Assembly (NCBI GenBank): GCA_028583685.1
Contig: JAMXIF010000065.1
Coordinates: forward strand, 38,899,135-38,963,134
Direction: 5' to 3'
Length of the DNA: 64,000 bases
Source of the DNA: Petaurus breviceps papuanus
Taxonomy: Eukaryota; Chordata; Mammalia; Diprotodontia; Petauridae
Numbering within the stretch: position 1 is the stretch's first letter; every line of letters begins with the position of its first letter. The notes under the pieces were generated by a model. The model saw only the letters and a list, made by a program, of their open reading frames with translations. It had not been told where the DNA came from and did not search any database. Both the position numbers and the translations under genes were made by a program. Positions 23,118-34,999 of this stretch are shown here, piece after piece.

Positions 23118-24841
23118 TGTAGCAGCAAGCACCCCAACTGTCCTCAGGGTGGCTGCCAACACAGGTTCTTGGATATGCTTTGATAAAGGAAAGCAACTCA
23201 AAATGGGTTAACAAGTTTACTTTAATCAGTCAAATATGTATCGTTTACCTAGTTCAGGGGGAAAAGGTCAGCACCCTAAACTTCAGAGTATACAGAGAGA
23301 ATTATCAAGACAGAGAAACAGATCAAGTAGACAGATTTCCAAACTGTCCAACCATTACATCTACACCAAATCAACATCTGGGTTTTTCAAAGCCGGGGGG
23401 CTCTCAACAACAGCTTCCAAGAGTCTCATCTGATCAAATCACAGAATACTTCTCAAAGTGAGCCCCAAAGCAAAGCCTCACATCAGGGATTATATAGCCT
23501 TCTCCTGGCTCAGAGAATGTAACAACCTTCTGGAGCCACTGGCCAATCAAAAAGTATCTACTGAAAAACAAGCCTCTCACCCCAGGCTCCGGGTGCACTT
23601 TAGCCTAGGGACAGGGAAGATCTTAAAAACTTACATTCCCATCACATTCAGCCCCAAGATCTTTCATGCCCTTAGCATAGTCAATTTACTTTTGAATTAG
23701 CACTAAATATCTCTTAGGTCACATTTTCAAGATACAGAAGTAAAGTTACCAAAGTGGCCACTGGGTCTTAAACAAACACAAAGTACATTGCATTATCACC
23801 TCAATTCAAAACAAGGGTCCAAATAAAGTTCTCTTGGGCAGAGGGGGGTGTCTTTCCCCTCACACAGCTCTAGCTCCTACTTGCAAGTACAGAGAGGGGG
23901 CTGGTCAACAAAACCAACAAGGCAGGGTCCTTGGGGGTCCAAGGCACTTCATCCCACCCACCATAGTCACAAGTCCATCCTCCCCCTGGGTCCAAAACTG
24001 TGGGATGCAGCAAGGAAACACAATCAGTGCCCCTCCTTTGCTGCTCAGTTCTTATCTTTTCCTGTGGCTGAATTCCAAACTCCTGGGTTCCTTCTCCTCC
24101 TGCAGGCAGCAGGCACTCCTGGCTTCTGCCCAGGTCCCAATGCAGGCAGCTCACCATTCCTGCTTTCAGCTCAGCCAAGTCTGCATGTAGGTCATTCTTC
24201 TCTCCTGGTCCATGGCTTCACAGAGTCACAGCTACCACAACTGGGAAACAAACAATTATCCCAGCCCCCATACTTTCCTTTTACTCTGCAGATCCTGTTC
24301 ATGATGCCATTTTGTAGCAGCAAGCACCCCAACCGTCCTCAGGGTGGCTGCCAACACAGGTTCTTAGATCTGCTTTGATAAAGGAAAGCAACTCAAAATA
24401 GGTTAACAAGCTTACTTTAATCAGTCAAATATGTATCGTTTACCTCATTCAGGGGAAAAAGGTCAGCACCCTAAACTTCAGAGTATACAGAGAGAATTAT
24501 CAAGACAGAGAAACAGATCAAGTAGACATTTTTCCAAATTGTCCAACCATTACATCCACACCAAATCAACATCTGGGTTTTTCAAAGCCCGGGGGCTCTC
24601 AACAACGGCTTCCCAGAGTTTCATCTGATCAAATCACAGAACACTTCTCAAAGTGAGTCCCAAAGCAAAGCCTCACATCAGGGATTATATAGCCTTCTCC
24701 TGACTCAGAGAATGTAACAACCTTCTGGAGCCACTGGCCAATCAAAAAGTATCTACTGAAAAACAAGCCTCTCACCCCAGGCTCCGGGTGTACTTTAGCC
24801 TAGGGGCAGGGAAGATCTTAAAAATTTACATTCCCATTATA
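23118..24841 (-). mobile_element. LTR retrotransposon (ERV-like), two LTRs with a short interior, CCTGC target duplication
   Basis: Two similar 529-bp LTRs (23118-23646 and 24313-24841) in minus orientation enclose about 666 bp. The 5-bp repeat cctgc occurs at 23113-23117 and 24842-24846. The interior right after the 5' LTR has a primer-binding-like stretch (tggcatcatgaacagg) but no recognisable gag, pol or env, so the copy looks non-autonomous or strongly reduced. By eye the LTRs differ at roughly two dozen sites, which suggests an age of several to perhaps ten or more million years; the rate is an assumption. It is younger than the L1 it sits in. It looks like a fossil. Confidence 0.9.
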
Positions 24842-25770
24842 CCTGCTCATATCCTTTGAGCATTTATCAATTGGGGAATGATTTGTATTCTTATAGATTT
24901 GATGTAATTCTCTTTATATTTTAGAAATGAGGCCTTTATCGGAGATATTGTTTGTAAAAATTCTTTCCCAATTTTCCACTTCCCTCTACATCTTGGTTAC
25001 ATTGGCTTTGTTTGTACAGAAGCTTTTCAATTTCATGTAATCAAAGTTATCCATTTTGTATTTTATAATGCTCTCTAATTCTTATTTGGTCATGAAGTCT
25101 TCCCTTCTCCATAAATCTGACAGGTAAACTATTCCTTGCTGTCCCAGATTGCTTTCAGTATCATCCTTTATATCTAGATCATGCATGCATTTAGACTTAA
25201 TTTTAGTATACAGTGTTAGATAATGGTCTATGTCAAGCTTCTTCCATACCATATTCCAGTTTTCCCAGAAGTTTTTGTCAAATAGTGACTTCTTATCCCA
25301 AAAAGTTGGGTGTTTGGGTTTATCAAAGAATAGATTATTGTAGTCATTGACTGCTGAGTCTCGTGTACCCAATCTATTCCACTTATCCACTGCTCTATTC
25401 CTGAGCCAGTACCAAGTAGTTTTGATGACTGCTGCTTTATAATATAGATTAAAATCTGGTATAGCTAGTCCACTTTTCCTAGCATTTCTTTTCATTAATT
25501 CCCTTGATATTCTGGACCTTTTGTTCTTCCAAATGCATTTTGTTACTATTTTTCTAGTTCTATTAAGTAATATTTTGGTAAATTGATTGGTATGGCATTA
25601 AATATGTAATTTAATTTAGGTAAATATATGTTAGCTTGACCCAGCCATAAATAATTGATGTTTTTCCAATTAGTTAGATCTGACTTTATTTTTATGAAAA
25701 GTGTTTTGTAGTTGTGTTCATATAGGTCCTGGGTATGTTTTGGCAGGTATATTCCCAAATATTTTATAAT

Positions 25771-25996
25771 GATCTGCAGAGTAAAAGGAAAGTATGGGGG
25801 CTGGGATAATTGTTTGTTTCCCAGTTGTGGTAGCTGTGACTCTGTGAAGCCATGGACCAGGAGAGAAGAATGGCCTACATGTGGACTTGGCTGAGCTGAG
25901 AGCAGGAATGGTGAGCTGCCTGCATTGGGACCTGGGCAGAAGCCAGGAGTGCCTGCTGCCTGCAGGAGGAGAAGGAACCCAGGAGTTTGGAATTCA
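25771..25996 (+). repeat. Inverted 226-bp copy of the ERV interior inside the L1
   Basis: This stretch is the reverse complement of 24069-24294, with about 4 differences by eye. It sits in the L1 ORF2 region, followed by AT-rich filler (ataattttataat repeats, about 26015-26062). It carries no LTR. The same L1 position in the other L1 (about 54825) has no insert. A templated repair copy from the neighbouring element is my inference. Confidence 0.88.
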
Positions 25997-28239
25997 ATTA
26001 TTTTGGAATTCAATATTATAATTTTATAATAATAAAAAATTTTATAATTTTATAATCCCATTATCTTCAAATGGGATTTCTCTTTCTATCTCTTGCTGCT
26101 GGATTTTGTTAGAAGTATACAGGAATGCTGAGGATTTAAGTGGGTTTATTTTATATCCTGCCAAATTTATTTGATGTTTCAAATAGTTTTTTACTTGATT
26201 CTCTAAGATTCTCTAAGTATATCATCATATCATCTGCAAGGAGTGATAACTTGGTCTCTTTTTTGCTTAATTTGATTCCTTTGATTTCTTTTTCTTCTCT
26301 AATTGCTGCTGCTAACATTTCTAGTACCAGATTGAATAAGAGGGGTGATAGTGGACACCCTTGTTTCACCACTGATCTTATTGGAAATGCTTCTAGCTTA
26401 TCTCCATTACATATAATACTTGCTGGTGGCTTTAAATAGATGCTACTTATTATGTTAAGGAAGGCTCCATTTATTTCTATACTTTCTAGTGTTTTTAATA
26501 GGAATGGATGTTGTACTTTGTCAAAGTGTTTTCTGAATCTATTTAGATAATCATGTTGTTTCTACTAGTTTTATTGTTGATATGATCAATTATACTGATG
26601 GTTTTCCTACTAATAAAACATCCTTGTATTCCTGGAATAAATCCTACCTGATCAAAGTGAATTATTCTTGTGCTAATTTGCTGTAGTTTTTTTTTGCTAA
26701 TAGTTTATTTAAAATTTTTGCATCTATATTCATGAGGGAAATTGGTCTATATTTTTCTTTTTCCATTTTATCTCTTCCTGTTTGTGTAATGAAAATAATT
26801 TGGTAGGACTCCTTCACTAATTTTCCCAAATAGTTTGTAGATACTGGAATCAATTATTCTTTAAATATTTGATAGAATTTGCTAGTAAATACATCTGGCC
26901 CTGGAGATTTTTTTTCCTAGGGAGTTCACTGATGGTTTGTTCCATTTTTTTTCTGAGATGTGGCTATTTAAGTAATTTATTTCCTCTTTAGTTAATCTGG
27001 GCAACTTATATTTTTGTAAATATTCATCCATTTCACTAAGATTGTCAAATCTGTGTGCATATAATTTGGCAAAATAATTCCTTTTTCTGTTTTTAATTTC
27101 CTCTTCATTGGAGGTCGATTCAACCTTTTCATTTTTGATCCTCATAATTTGGTTTTCTTCTTTCTCTATTTATCCTATTGACTAAGGGTCTATCAATTTT
27201 ATTGTTTTTTTTCATAAAATCATCTCTTAGTTTTATTTTAAATTCAATAGTTTTTTAAATTTAAATTTTATTAATCGCTCCTTTGGATTTCATTATTTCT
27301 AATTTAGTATTTAATTGAGGATTTTCAATTTGTTCTTTTTCTAACTTTTTCAATTGCATGCCCAATTCATTGACCTCCCTTTTCTCTAATTTATTTATGT
27401 ATGCAGTCAGGGATATAAAACTTCCCATAAGAACTTCCTTTTCTGCATCCCACAAATTTTGTTATGTTGTCTCATTGTTGTCATTCTCTTAAATGATGTT
27501 ATTGATTTTTCTATAATTTCTTCTTTGACCCACTTATTCTTTAGGATTAAATTGTTTGGTTTCCAATTAGTTTTTAATCTATTTTCCATGGCCCTTTATT
27601 GCATTTGATTTTTATTGCATCATGATCTGAGAATTAGGCATTTAATATTTCTGCCTTTCTGCACTGAATTGTTAGGTTTTTATGTCCTAGTGCATGGTTG
27701 GTTTTTGTGTATGTGCCAAGCACTGTTGAGAAGAATTTATATTCCTTTTTATCCCCATTAAGTTTTCTCCAGAGATCTGTCATACCTACCTTCTTTAAGA
27801 TTATATTCACCTCCTTAACTTCTTTCTTGTTTAATTTGAGGTTGGATTTATCAAGTTCAGAGAGGGGGAGATTAGGGTCCACCACTGGTATAGTTTTGCT
27901 ATCTTTTTCTTCCTCTAATTCCCTTACCTTCTTGTCTAGGAATCTGGATGCTATGCCACTTTGTGCATATATTTTAAGTAATGATATTGCTTCATGCTTG
28001 ATGGCACCTTTCACCAGGATATAGTTTCTTTTCTTATCTCTTTTAATTTACATCAATTTTTACTTTTGCTTTATCTGAGATAAGGATTGCTACCCCTGCT
28101 TTTTTTTTTTTACTTTAGCTGAGGCAGGATATATTTTGCTCAAGCCTTTTGCCTTTACCCTGTGTGTATTCCCCTGTTTCAGATGTGATTCTTGTAAACA
28201 GCATATTGTAGGATTATGGTTTTTAATCCATTCTCCTTT

Positions 28240-28938
28240 TGTAAGGTAACCCAAATCACATGCCACCTGATTTGGAGCCCACCATTAAGCCACCATTAAG
28301 CCCCTTTACATTTGTCTTTGTTTTTATCATCCCCTGTAACTGCTTGTAACAGCTTAAAGGCAGAGTCCTGGGTAGGAGTTACCCAAGGCATAGGCCTGGC
28401 CCCTTATCTTTTCTTAAGTTAGAACCTCCTTAAATCAGTAAGCCTTGAAACAGCAGCATGTATAAAGATTATGGTGCAAGCCTGTATAGAGATCATGGGG
28501 CAAGTCTATGCTGACCAAACAAGGTCCACCACCCAAGATATTGACCAAGCAGGGTCCCCCACACCCTTCACCCACAACATGACCCTGACCTGTTCCATGA
28601 CCTTAGCCTGTTTGGGGAATTCCACTGCCCCTGTGCCTTCCACCCTGTTCTAGGAAGGACCCTGGTCACATCATTGGACCTTGCCCCATATTTTCCAAAT
28701 TATCCCTAAACTATGGATCCAACTAATGATTGTTCTTGGCTTCTGTGTGTCATTGCTTATGCTAGCTCCACTCCCCAATTGTTGTTTTTGTGGTTTTTAC
28801 CTTTATAAACTCAGTCTGTACCCCAATACAGGGCTGGCTGAGTGTATACTCCAGGCAGTTGCGTGCTTGATCAATAAATCCACAACTAAATTTATCTAAA
28901 AACCCAGATCTCAGCTCACACTTATTCTCATCACAACA
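28240..28938 (+). mobile_element. Solo LTR, plus strand, second family, nested in L1
   Basis: The element starts tgtaaggtaaccc, has a TATA-like box (tttataaac) at about 28802 and a polyadenylation signal (aataaa) near 28874, and ends close to 'ctcatcaca'. The L1 around it is continuous with the homologous stretch near 57030-57060 of the other L1. A target duplication is not clear because bases at both ends have changed. The layout of the two signals near the 3' end suits a gammaretrovirus-like LTR, but the family is not settled. Confidence 0.7.
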
Positions 28939-29844
28939 CTGCTATCCACCTGCTTTATGGGAAAGTTCATCCCATTCATTTTCACAGTTATGATTACTAT
29001 TTGTTTCTTTCCCTCCATCCTACTCCCTCACCTATTTATGCTTTTATTTTTCTCCCATTCTCACTTCCTCTCCCTAAGGGTTTTCCTTTTGACCACCACC
29101 TCCCTCAGTATTCCCTTCTTATCAGCTCCTCTCCCTTTTCCTCCCCTTTCCCCTCACTTCTTTCCTCCCTTCTATCCACCCCCTCCCTTTCATAGCTCTT
29201 CCCCCCTCCTACTGCCTGAAGGATGTGATAGATTTTTATACTTAATGTAGTATGTTATTTCTTCTTCAAACCAAGATTGACAAGAACAGATCTCATGCAA
29301 AACTCCTCTCCCTCCCCTCTTTCCTTCTATTATGATACATTTTGTGTCTCTTATTGATAGAGTCCTATACTTACCTAGTTGTTTTATTCCCTCCTTGCAC
29401 CAGAACCAATGAGGGAAAAGCTAATATTATCTTCATCTCCTTCCCTTCTTTCCCTCTACTATATTGTTTTTATACCTCTTTGTGTGGCATAATTTAACCT
29501 TTTCCCCTTCATTCTTTCCTCTTCTTCCATTGCAGTCCCTTTGTCACCCTTAATAACATTTTTAATCATCATTTTGTGTAATTTATACCCATACCTTCTA
29601 CTTGTCTATAAACAGTTTGCCCTTATTTAATAACAGGGTGTGTGAGTGTGTGCGTTTTCCATGTTTACCTTTCTATGTCTCTCTTGTGTCTAGTAATTGG
29701 AGGTTGCATTTTCCACTGAGCTCTGGCTTTTTCATCAGGAAGGTCTGGAAATCCATTACATCATTGAATGGCCATCTCCTTGTCTGGAAGAATATGTTCA
29801 GTTTCACTGGGTAGGTGATCCTTGGTTGTAACCTGAGCTCTTTT

Positions 29845-30012
29845 TTTTGGTTTGTTTTATGCCTTTTGGAGGGCAAATGGGGTTAAGTAACTTGCCCAAG
29901 GTTACATGACTATTTTTTTTTGTGTGGATGTTAAGTGGCTGAGGCAGGAACCAAACTTGGGTCCTCCTGACTCCAGGGCAGCGCTTTGCTCCCTGCGCCT
30001 CCTAGCCACCCC
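29845..30012 (-). repeat. tRNA-derived SINE, minus strand, first of a pair
   Basis: On the minus strand the head is near 30012 (ggggtggctagg) and the tail is the T-rich run at 29841-29850 on the plus strand. The central 'ggaggacc' and 'gttacttaacccc' marks are present. The pair 29845-30188 is bracketed by acctgagctctttt (29831-29844) and acctgggctctttt (30189-30202). Confidence 0.85.
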
Positions 30013-30188
30013 AATGTGTTGTTTTTTGTTTGTGTTTTTGTTTTTTTTGCTTTTAGGAGCAATTGGGGTTGTGACTTTCCCAAGGTCACATGGCTAGTAA
30101 GTGTGTGGAGTGTCTTAGGCCAGATTTGAACTCAGGTCCTCCTGACTCCAGGGCCAGTGTTCTATTCACTGTGCCAATAGCCTCCCTG
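30013..30188 (-). repeat. tRNA-derived SINE, minus strand, second of a pair
   Basis: Same family and orientation as the neighbour; its A-rich tail (reversed as a T-rich run, 30016-30052) abuts the head of the first SINE. Only one target duplication surrounds the pair, so it is either a dimer moved together or one SINE that landed in the tail of the other. Confidence 0.85.
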
Positions 30189-31433
30189 ACCTGGGCTCTT
30201 TTACCATGTGAAAAATTATATTCTACTTCCTTCAATCTTTCAGTGCAGAGGCTGCCAGATCCTGTGCATTCCTCACTGTAGATCTGTGATATTTGTATTG
30301 CTTCTTTCTGGCTGCTTATAGTATTTTCTCTTTTACCTGTTAGTTCTGGAGTTTGGCCACAACATTTCACAGGCTTTTCAATGTGGGATCTCTTTCAGGA
30401 GGTAGCTGGTGGATTCTCTCTATTTCTATTTTACCCTCTCATTCTAGTATCTCAATTTTCCTAGATGAGCTCTTGGAAGATGTTGCACAGGCTCATTTTT
30501 TTTCATCATGATTTTCTGGTAGGCCTATCATTCTCAGATTATCTTTCCTAGATCTGTTTTCCAGGTCAGTTATTTTTCCATTGAGATATTTTATCTCTTT
30601 TTCTAATTTTTCATGCTTGATGTTATGTTTCAATGATTCTTGGTTCCTCATAGTTATTTGCTTCAATTTGTTTGCTTCTAGTTTTTAGTGAATTACTTTC
30701 CTTGGTTAGTTTTTGGAGTTCCTTTTCTATATCACACATTTTTCTTTTTAAGGAGCTGTTTTCTTCATTATAACGTTCTTCTAATTTTGCAATTTTGATT
30801 TTAAAAGAATTTTTCATTTTATCTTCTATCTCTCTAATTTGGTTTTCAAATTTCTTTTTGAGCTCATCTAAGAATGTTTTCTATGCTTGAGACCAGTTCC
30901 CTGTTGAGGCTTCAGCTGTGGGTGTGGAGTCAACACTGTCTCCCTCTGAATTTGGTTCCTCCCTCTCAGGATAGTAGGACTCCAGGGTCTTTGTCTTTGC
31001 AGTCTGCTTTTTACCCATTTTTGAGGCAAACCCTAGCCATGCCCTTTCTCCAGGTTTCCCAAGATTATACTGTTTAAAGTTTTGCCCTGGGGCAATAATT
31101 ACTATGTTTTCAGGGTCAGAGGTGGGGATTGGAGCAGCCTGGGTTCACTCTGCCACTCTGGAAGTCCATATAGGCGTTTTTTAAATTTTTAGGCTGTGGA
31201 TTGATAGTCCCAGGAGTAGCTGCTGCCCCTGCCAGCGGCCCTGCATTTGACTCTTACCCTGCTATGTCCAGTCCCAACCCTGTCTTGATATGTCTGGTAG
31301 TGGCCCTTGTGTTTGGTGGGTCAACTTTCTGACATGTTGATCAGGCCTTGTCTGGGCCTATGTGCATTCCAGTGTCCAGGGCTCTGTGCTGCCCGGGGTC
31401 AGCATCTGGGCCTCTGCATACTATGACTTTCTT

Positions 31434-34400
31434 AGCAAATCATTCTGTAATCATTTCTTTTCTTCTCGTCCCAATGCATGGGGTGATTAGGTTAATAAGT
31501 GTCCAAGATAGACACAGTGTCTTGTCTAAAATGAACATATGGACTGCACAGTAATATTTATCAGGATTGTCACTTTCTCTTCAAAATAATTCTGATTTCA
31601 CATCAGACATTTCTGACATGAGTTGCATGTCCATTTTCATAAAGGTTTATTCTTATTTTCTTAGGTGAGAAAGTTGATCCCTAGTAAACAATAAAATTTC
31701 TTACATTTGTTGGCATAATTATGTACATTAATTCCTTTTTGGGGATGACTACGAACCATTAGGAAATCAATTACATAGTTCTGAGTTATTTTATGAACTT
31801 TTGGATTTACTTGAATTGTTGTTGTGGAGTTACTTCAATTGTGTTCAGCTCTTTGTGATTAAATTTGAGGTTTTCTTGGCAAAGGTGGAATAGTTTGACA
31901 TTTCCTTCTACAGCTCATTTTACAGAGGAGGAACTGAGGCAAATAGGGTTAAGTGACTTGCTCAGGGATACACAGTAAGTGTCTGAGGCTGGATTTGAAC
32001 TCAGGTCCTTCTGACTCCAAGATGGTGTTTTTTTCCACTGTACCACCTAGCTACCTCAGTCCTTGGCTGTTTCTTACTTTATAGTCCAATGTATTTTTTT
32101 TGACCTGTGGTGGAAATACAGAGATTCTTCAATCATATTGCTAAGGATGTATGTATCCGTATTTAATTTTTAGCCAAGTGACCTAAAAGCAAGCAGTGCT
32201 TTGCCTAGGAGCCATGAGCAACAGAGCAAATGCTTCTAAATATAAGTTACAGACTATGTCTTCTTACATTGCATTCCATTCTCACAGCAAAATTCCTATT
32301 CTGTGTTTGAGGAAAAGTGTTGCTTTCAGCTTATTTTCAGACAAAAAGACTTACATATTCAAAGCCAAATAAATATTTAAAAATGTCTGTAATTACTATG
32401 CTATTATTTTATTTATCATGATGTGGCATTTTGTTTAAAGATTTTGTTTTCAGAAATTCAGTGCACCAATAAGACCATCTTTTGGGCAGACAGAGGCTGT
32501 TAAAATAATATCATATTGGGTAGTGTTTGACAAGGCAAAAAGGTATGCCAGGAAATGTCTTATACTTTGGTCTAATTAGAAATCTGGATGAAACAGATAC
32601 TGAAACGGGAAAAGAATTCAGGAAAATGTATTAATTAAAAGAGGAACCTATGAGAAACATAGACAATACCACATAAGTCTACTGGGTCACATTAGAAATC
32701 TATTAAAGTCAAGAAGAGAAAAACTATGAGTTACCAGGGAATATTGTCAACAAGCAATGTTAAAAAGTCTAAGTATTTGTTGAAAGTCAGAAAAAGCCAA
32801 TGAATCAACAGTGGATGACATCTGAATAGAAAGTTGTGATGTTTGACCTCAAAAAAATTGTTTTTTCATAATTCTGCATGTATCCCTACAGAAATTTTAA
32901 AAAATGGCAGGATATCAAGGATTTTTGAAGTTTTCTTCATGTATAATATCCTTTAATCCTTTTAGAAAGTTTATAAACTAACTATCCACATTTTATTGAT
33001 ATAGACGTGAGACATAGAAATTAAATGATATGGTATTGGTCATGCCACTAGTGAGCAGCAAAGAGGGCTTCAACCCATTTATCTGCTGCACTCCAATCCA
33101 AAGCTTCCTGAACCATACCTTACTGGCATATAATTTATGTTGGATGCCTCGAAGAAACCAACATCATTTCTGAAAGATATAGGTCAAAATATTTGGAAAG
33201 GTATACCTATATATATATATATATATATATACATATATGTATGTATATGTACATATATGTATGTTATCTGTCTTGCCCAAAGCCTACTTTAATTCTTTCA
33301 TTCTAATACCATCAGAAATTTTTAAAAGAAATTTACTTTCTATAATACTAAAATGATATATCCCTGCATGACTTTCCAATCATAATCAGAAGACAGGCAA
33401 TTGATTTACTGTCTAGTATGTAATTGAGAGAACCCTAGAATTGAAGAAGTACCAGTATCTCTTGTCATTGGAAGCTGCTTTCTTTTACTCTATAAAAACA
33501 ATTGTTGCCTAAAGTTACTTTTTTCACAGGCCCAAAATTGCTTATGTTGTCAATCAGGAGAATAAGAGAAAACTCTAGAAGGTGGACTAAAGCATCCTTA
33601 AGAAAGTTGTTTTCTTAACATCTCCTTGTGGATCAGTGTTTATATTTCTCTGATCTGGAAGACTCCTAAAATATGAGAGCATGTCCTCAGAATTATATAT
33701 CTTTTAATATACCCAAAGTATGTACTTTGAAGGTTCTTAGGGACAGCATTAATGACAGCTGAATTTGAGATAATAATTTCCCTCTTGAATGTTTCTCTAT
33801 GGTCATGGATGTTCCTATATTAAAGGGACCATTATCCTTGAAGTGAAAGAATATGAGGGCGTTGCGATAGTAATAGCTTACTACTAAAACTAATTTCCTT
33901 TTCCCTGCCATCACAAGTGGCCTGAGGTAAGTCATAAATATTTAGTTTATCAACTACAGAAACTCCAAAAACAGGGTTATTAATCAGTTATATAGGAGCA
34001 AAGACAGTACAGGGGTATCAGTATCCTGACCCAAATGTCCTTGATGTTGCTTGATAAATCCATCATAGCTTAATACAAAATTAAGGGTGGCATGACAGGG
34101 AACTTGATGTAAGAAATTACTTTCAAATAGTCTTTATGCTAATAAAGTGTTTGACTTTATTAATTGATGCAGCAATAATTTTTTCATCAGATTTTATGAG
34201 GAATGCGAGGGACATCCATTCTACATCAAACTTTCAAAAACAATATAAATCTCTAGTCCAATTCTTACTTTTAAAAGAATCTTACCTACTCTATTTCCTA
34301 TATGAAGTCATTTAAACTTTAAATGCTGGTCTTTGGTAAAGGATAACTCACCACCTTTCAGGACAGCTTACTCAACTGTTTAAAGAACTCTGATTTTCTT

Positions 34401-34950
34401 TTTAATTTACCAAACTGAAATATATTTCTCTGCTGTTACCCCCAAATGCTTCATTGCTTAATTTGGATACAAAAAAAAGAAGAGAAAAACTTGTGTATGA
34501 ACTTTTCACAATTGACTCTTTTCTAAGATTTTATTAATGGATTATTCTTTGACCAAGGAATTTAACCCTAATTTATGCAACTTCATAGCCTCATTCAAAT
34601 TTTTGTCTCTCAGATCAAATGTAGAATGCCTTTAGAATAAGGCCGTTTCTCATATTTACCACATAGCTTACCTGAAGCCTTATTTTGCCAAGGCTAAACA
34701 TTTCAATTTTTTTGAAACATGTATCCTATAATATTTTTTTTCTGTAAGATCTTCATCATAGCAGTCTTAAGTCTCTAGATAATCCATACACTATCAATGC
34801 ACTTCTCAAAATGAGGCATGCACACACTGAGAAAATTGAATACAGAAACATAAAAACATAAGTCAAAAATAGAATAAAAATAATTCCTATGTAATGTGCA
34901 GAATCTCACTTGGAATTCCCAGTTTTATAAAAATCTTCTGTCTTCCTTTC
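31434..34950 (+). other. Copy B flank leading to the third V1R; SINE and TA microsatellite inside
   Basis: No gene is seen in 3.5 kb. A long marsupial SINE lies at 31805-32056 (minus). A MIR-like remnant is near 32985-33110 and a TA/CATA microsatellite at about 33208-33262. The last 220 bases (from 34735) match 4305-4660 in front of the intact V1R, including the acceptor tract ending at 34953. The 80-aa frame at 33693-33935 (minus) shows no family marks. Confidence 0.55.
31805..32056 (-). repeat. Long marsupial SINE (about 250 bp), minus strand
   Basis: On the minus strand: head 'tgaggtagctaggtggtaca' near 32056, 'gagttcaaatccagcctcag', a 'gtcacttaaccc' core, then the 'gaggaaactgagg'-like and 'ttgccaagaaaa' 3' half. 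The same layout appears at 59832-60070. Confidence 0.85.
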
Positions 34951-34999
34951 CAGGTTATTCTGCATCTGAATATCATTTTTCTTTCTACAAGCATTAGGA

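Larger units (their letters stand above)
22131..31418 (-). mobile_element. Long L1 element, minus strand, with nested insertions and a 15-bp target-site duplication
   Basis: The direct repeat tactatgactttctt at 22116-22130 and 31419-31433 brackets the element. Reading the minus strand from 31418: 5' UTR, ORF1 (about 30880-29640, coiled-coil codons at 30817-30623), a purine-rich spacer, then ORF2 from about 29000 to 22520, then the 3' end and poly(A) at 22131-22141. The reverse transcriptase box reads LLADDMMIYLE at about 26265-26230, with L where the young copy has F. Many stops and frameshifts break ORF2, so it is dead. It hosts an LTR element, an inverted 226-bp insert, a solo LTR and two SINEs. 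Without them it is roughly 6 kb, so close to full length. Confidence 0.92.

Noticed and set aside
23848-24378. 176-codon plus-strand proline- and serine-rich frame
   Set aside because: It is antisense to an LTR element interior and extends into the LTR. No matching protein family is seen.
33208-33262. Short regularly spaced repeats resembling an array
   Set aside because: It is a plain TA/CATA microsatellite. No unit-spacer structure is present, and CRISPR arrays are not expected in this genome.
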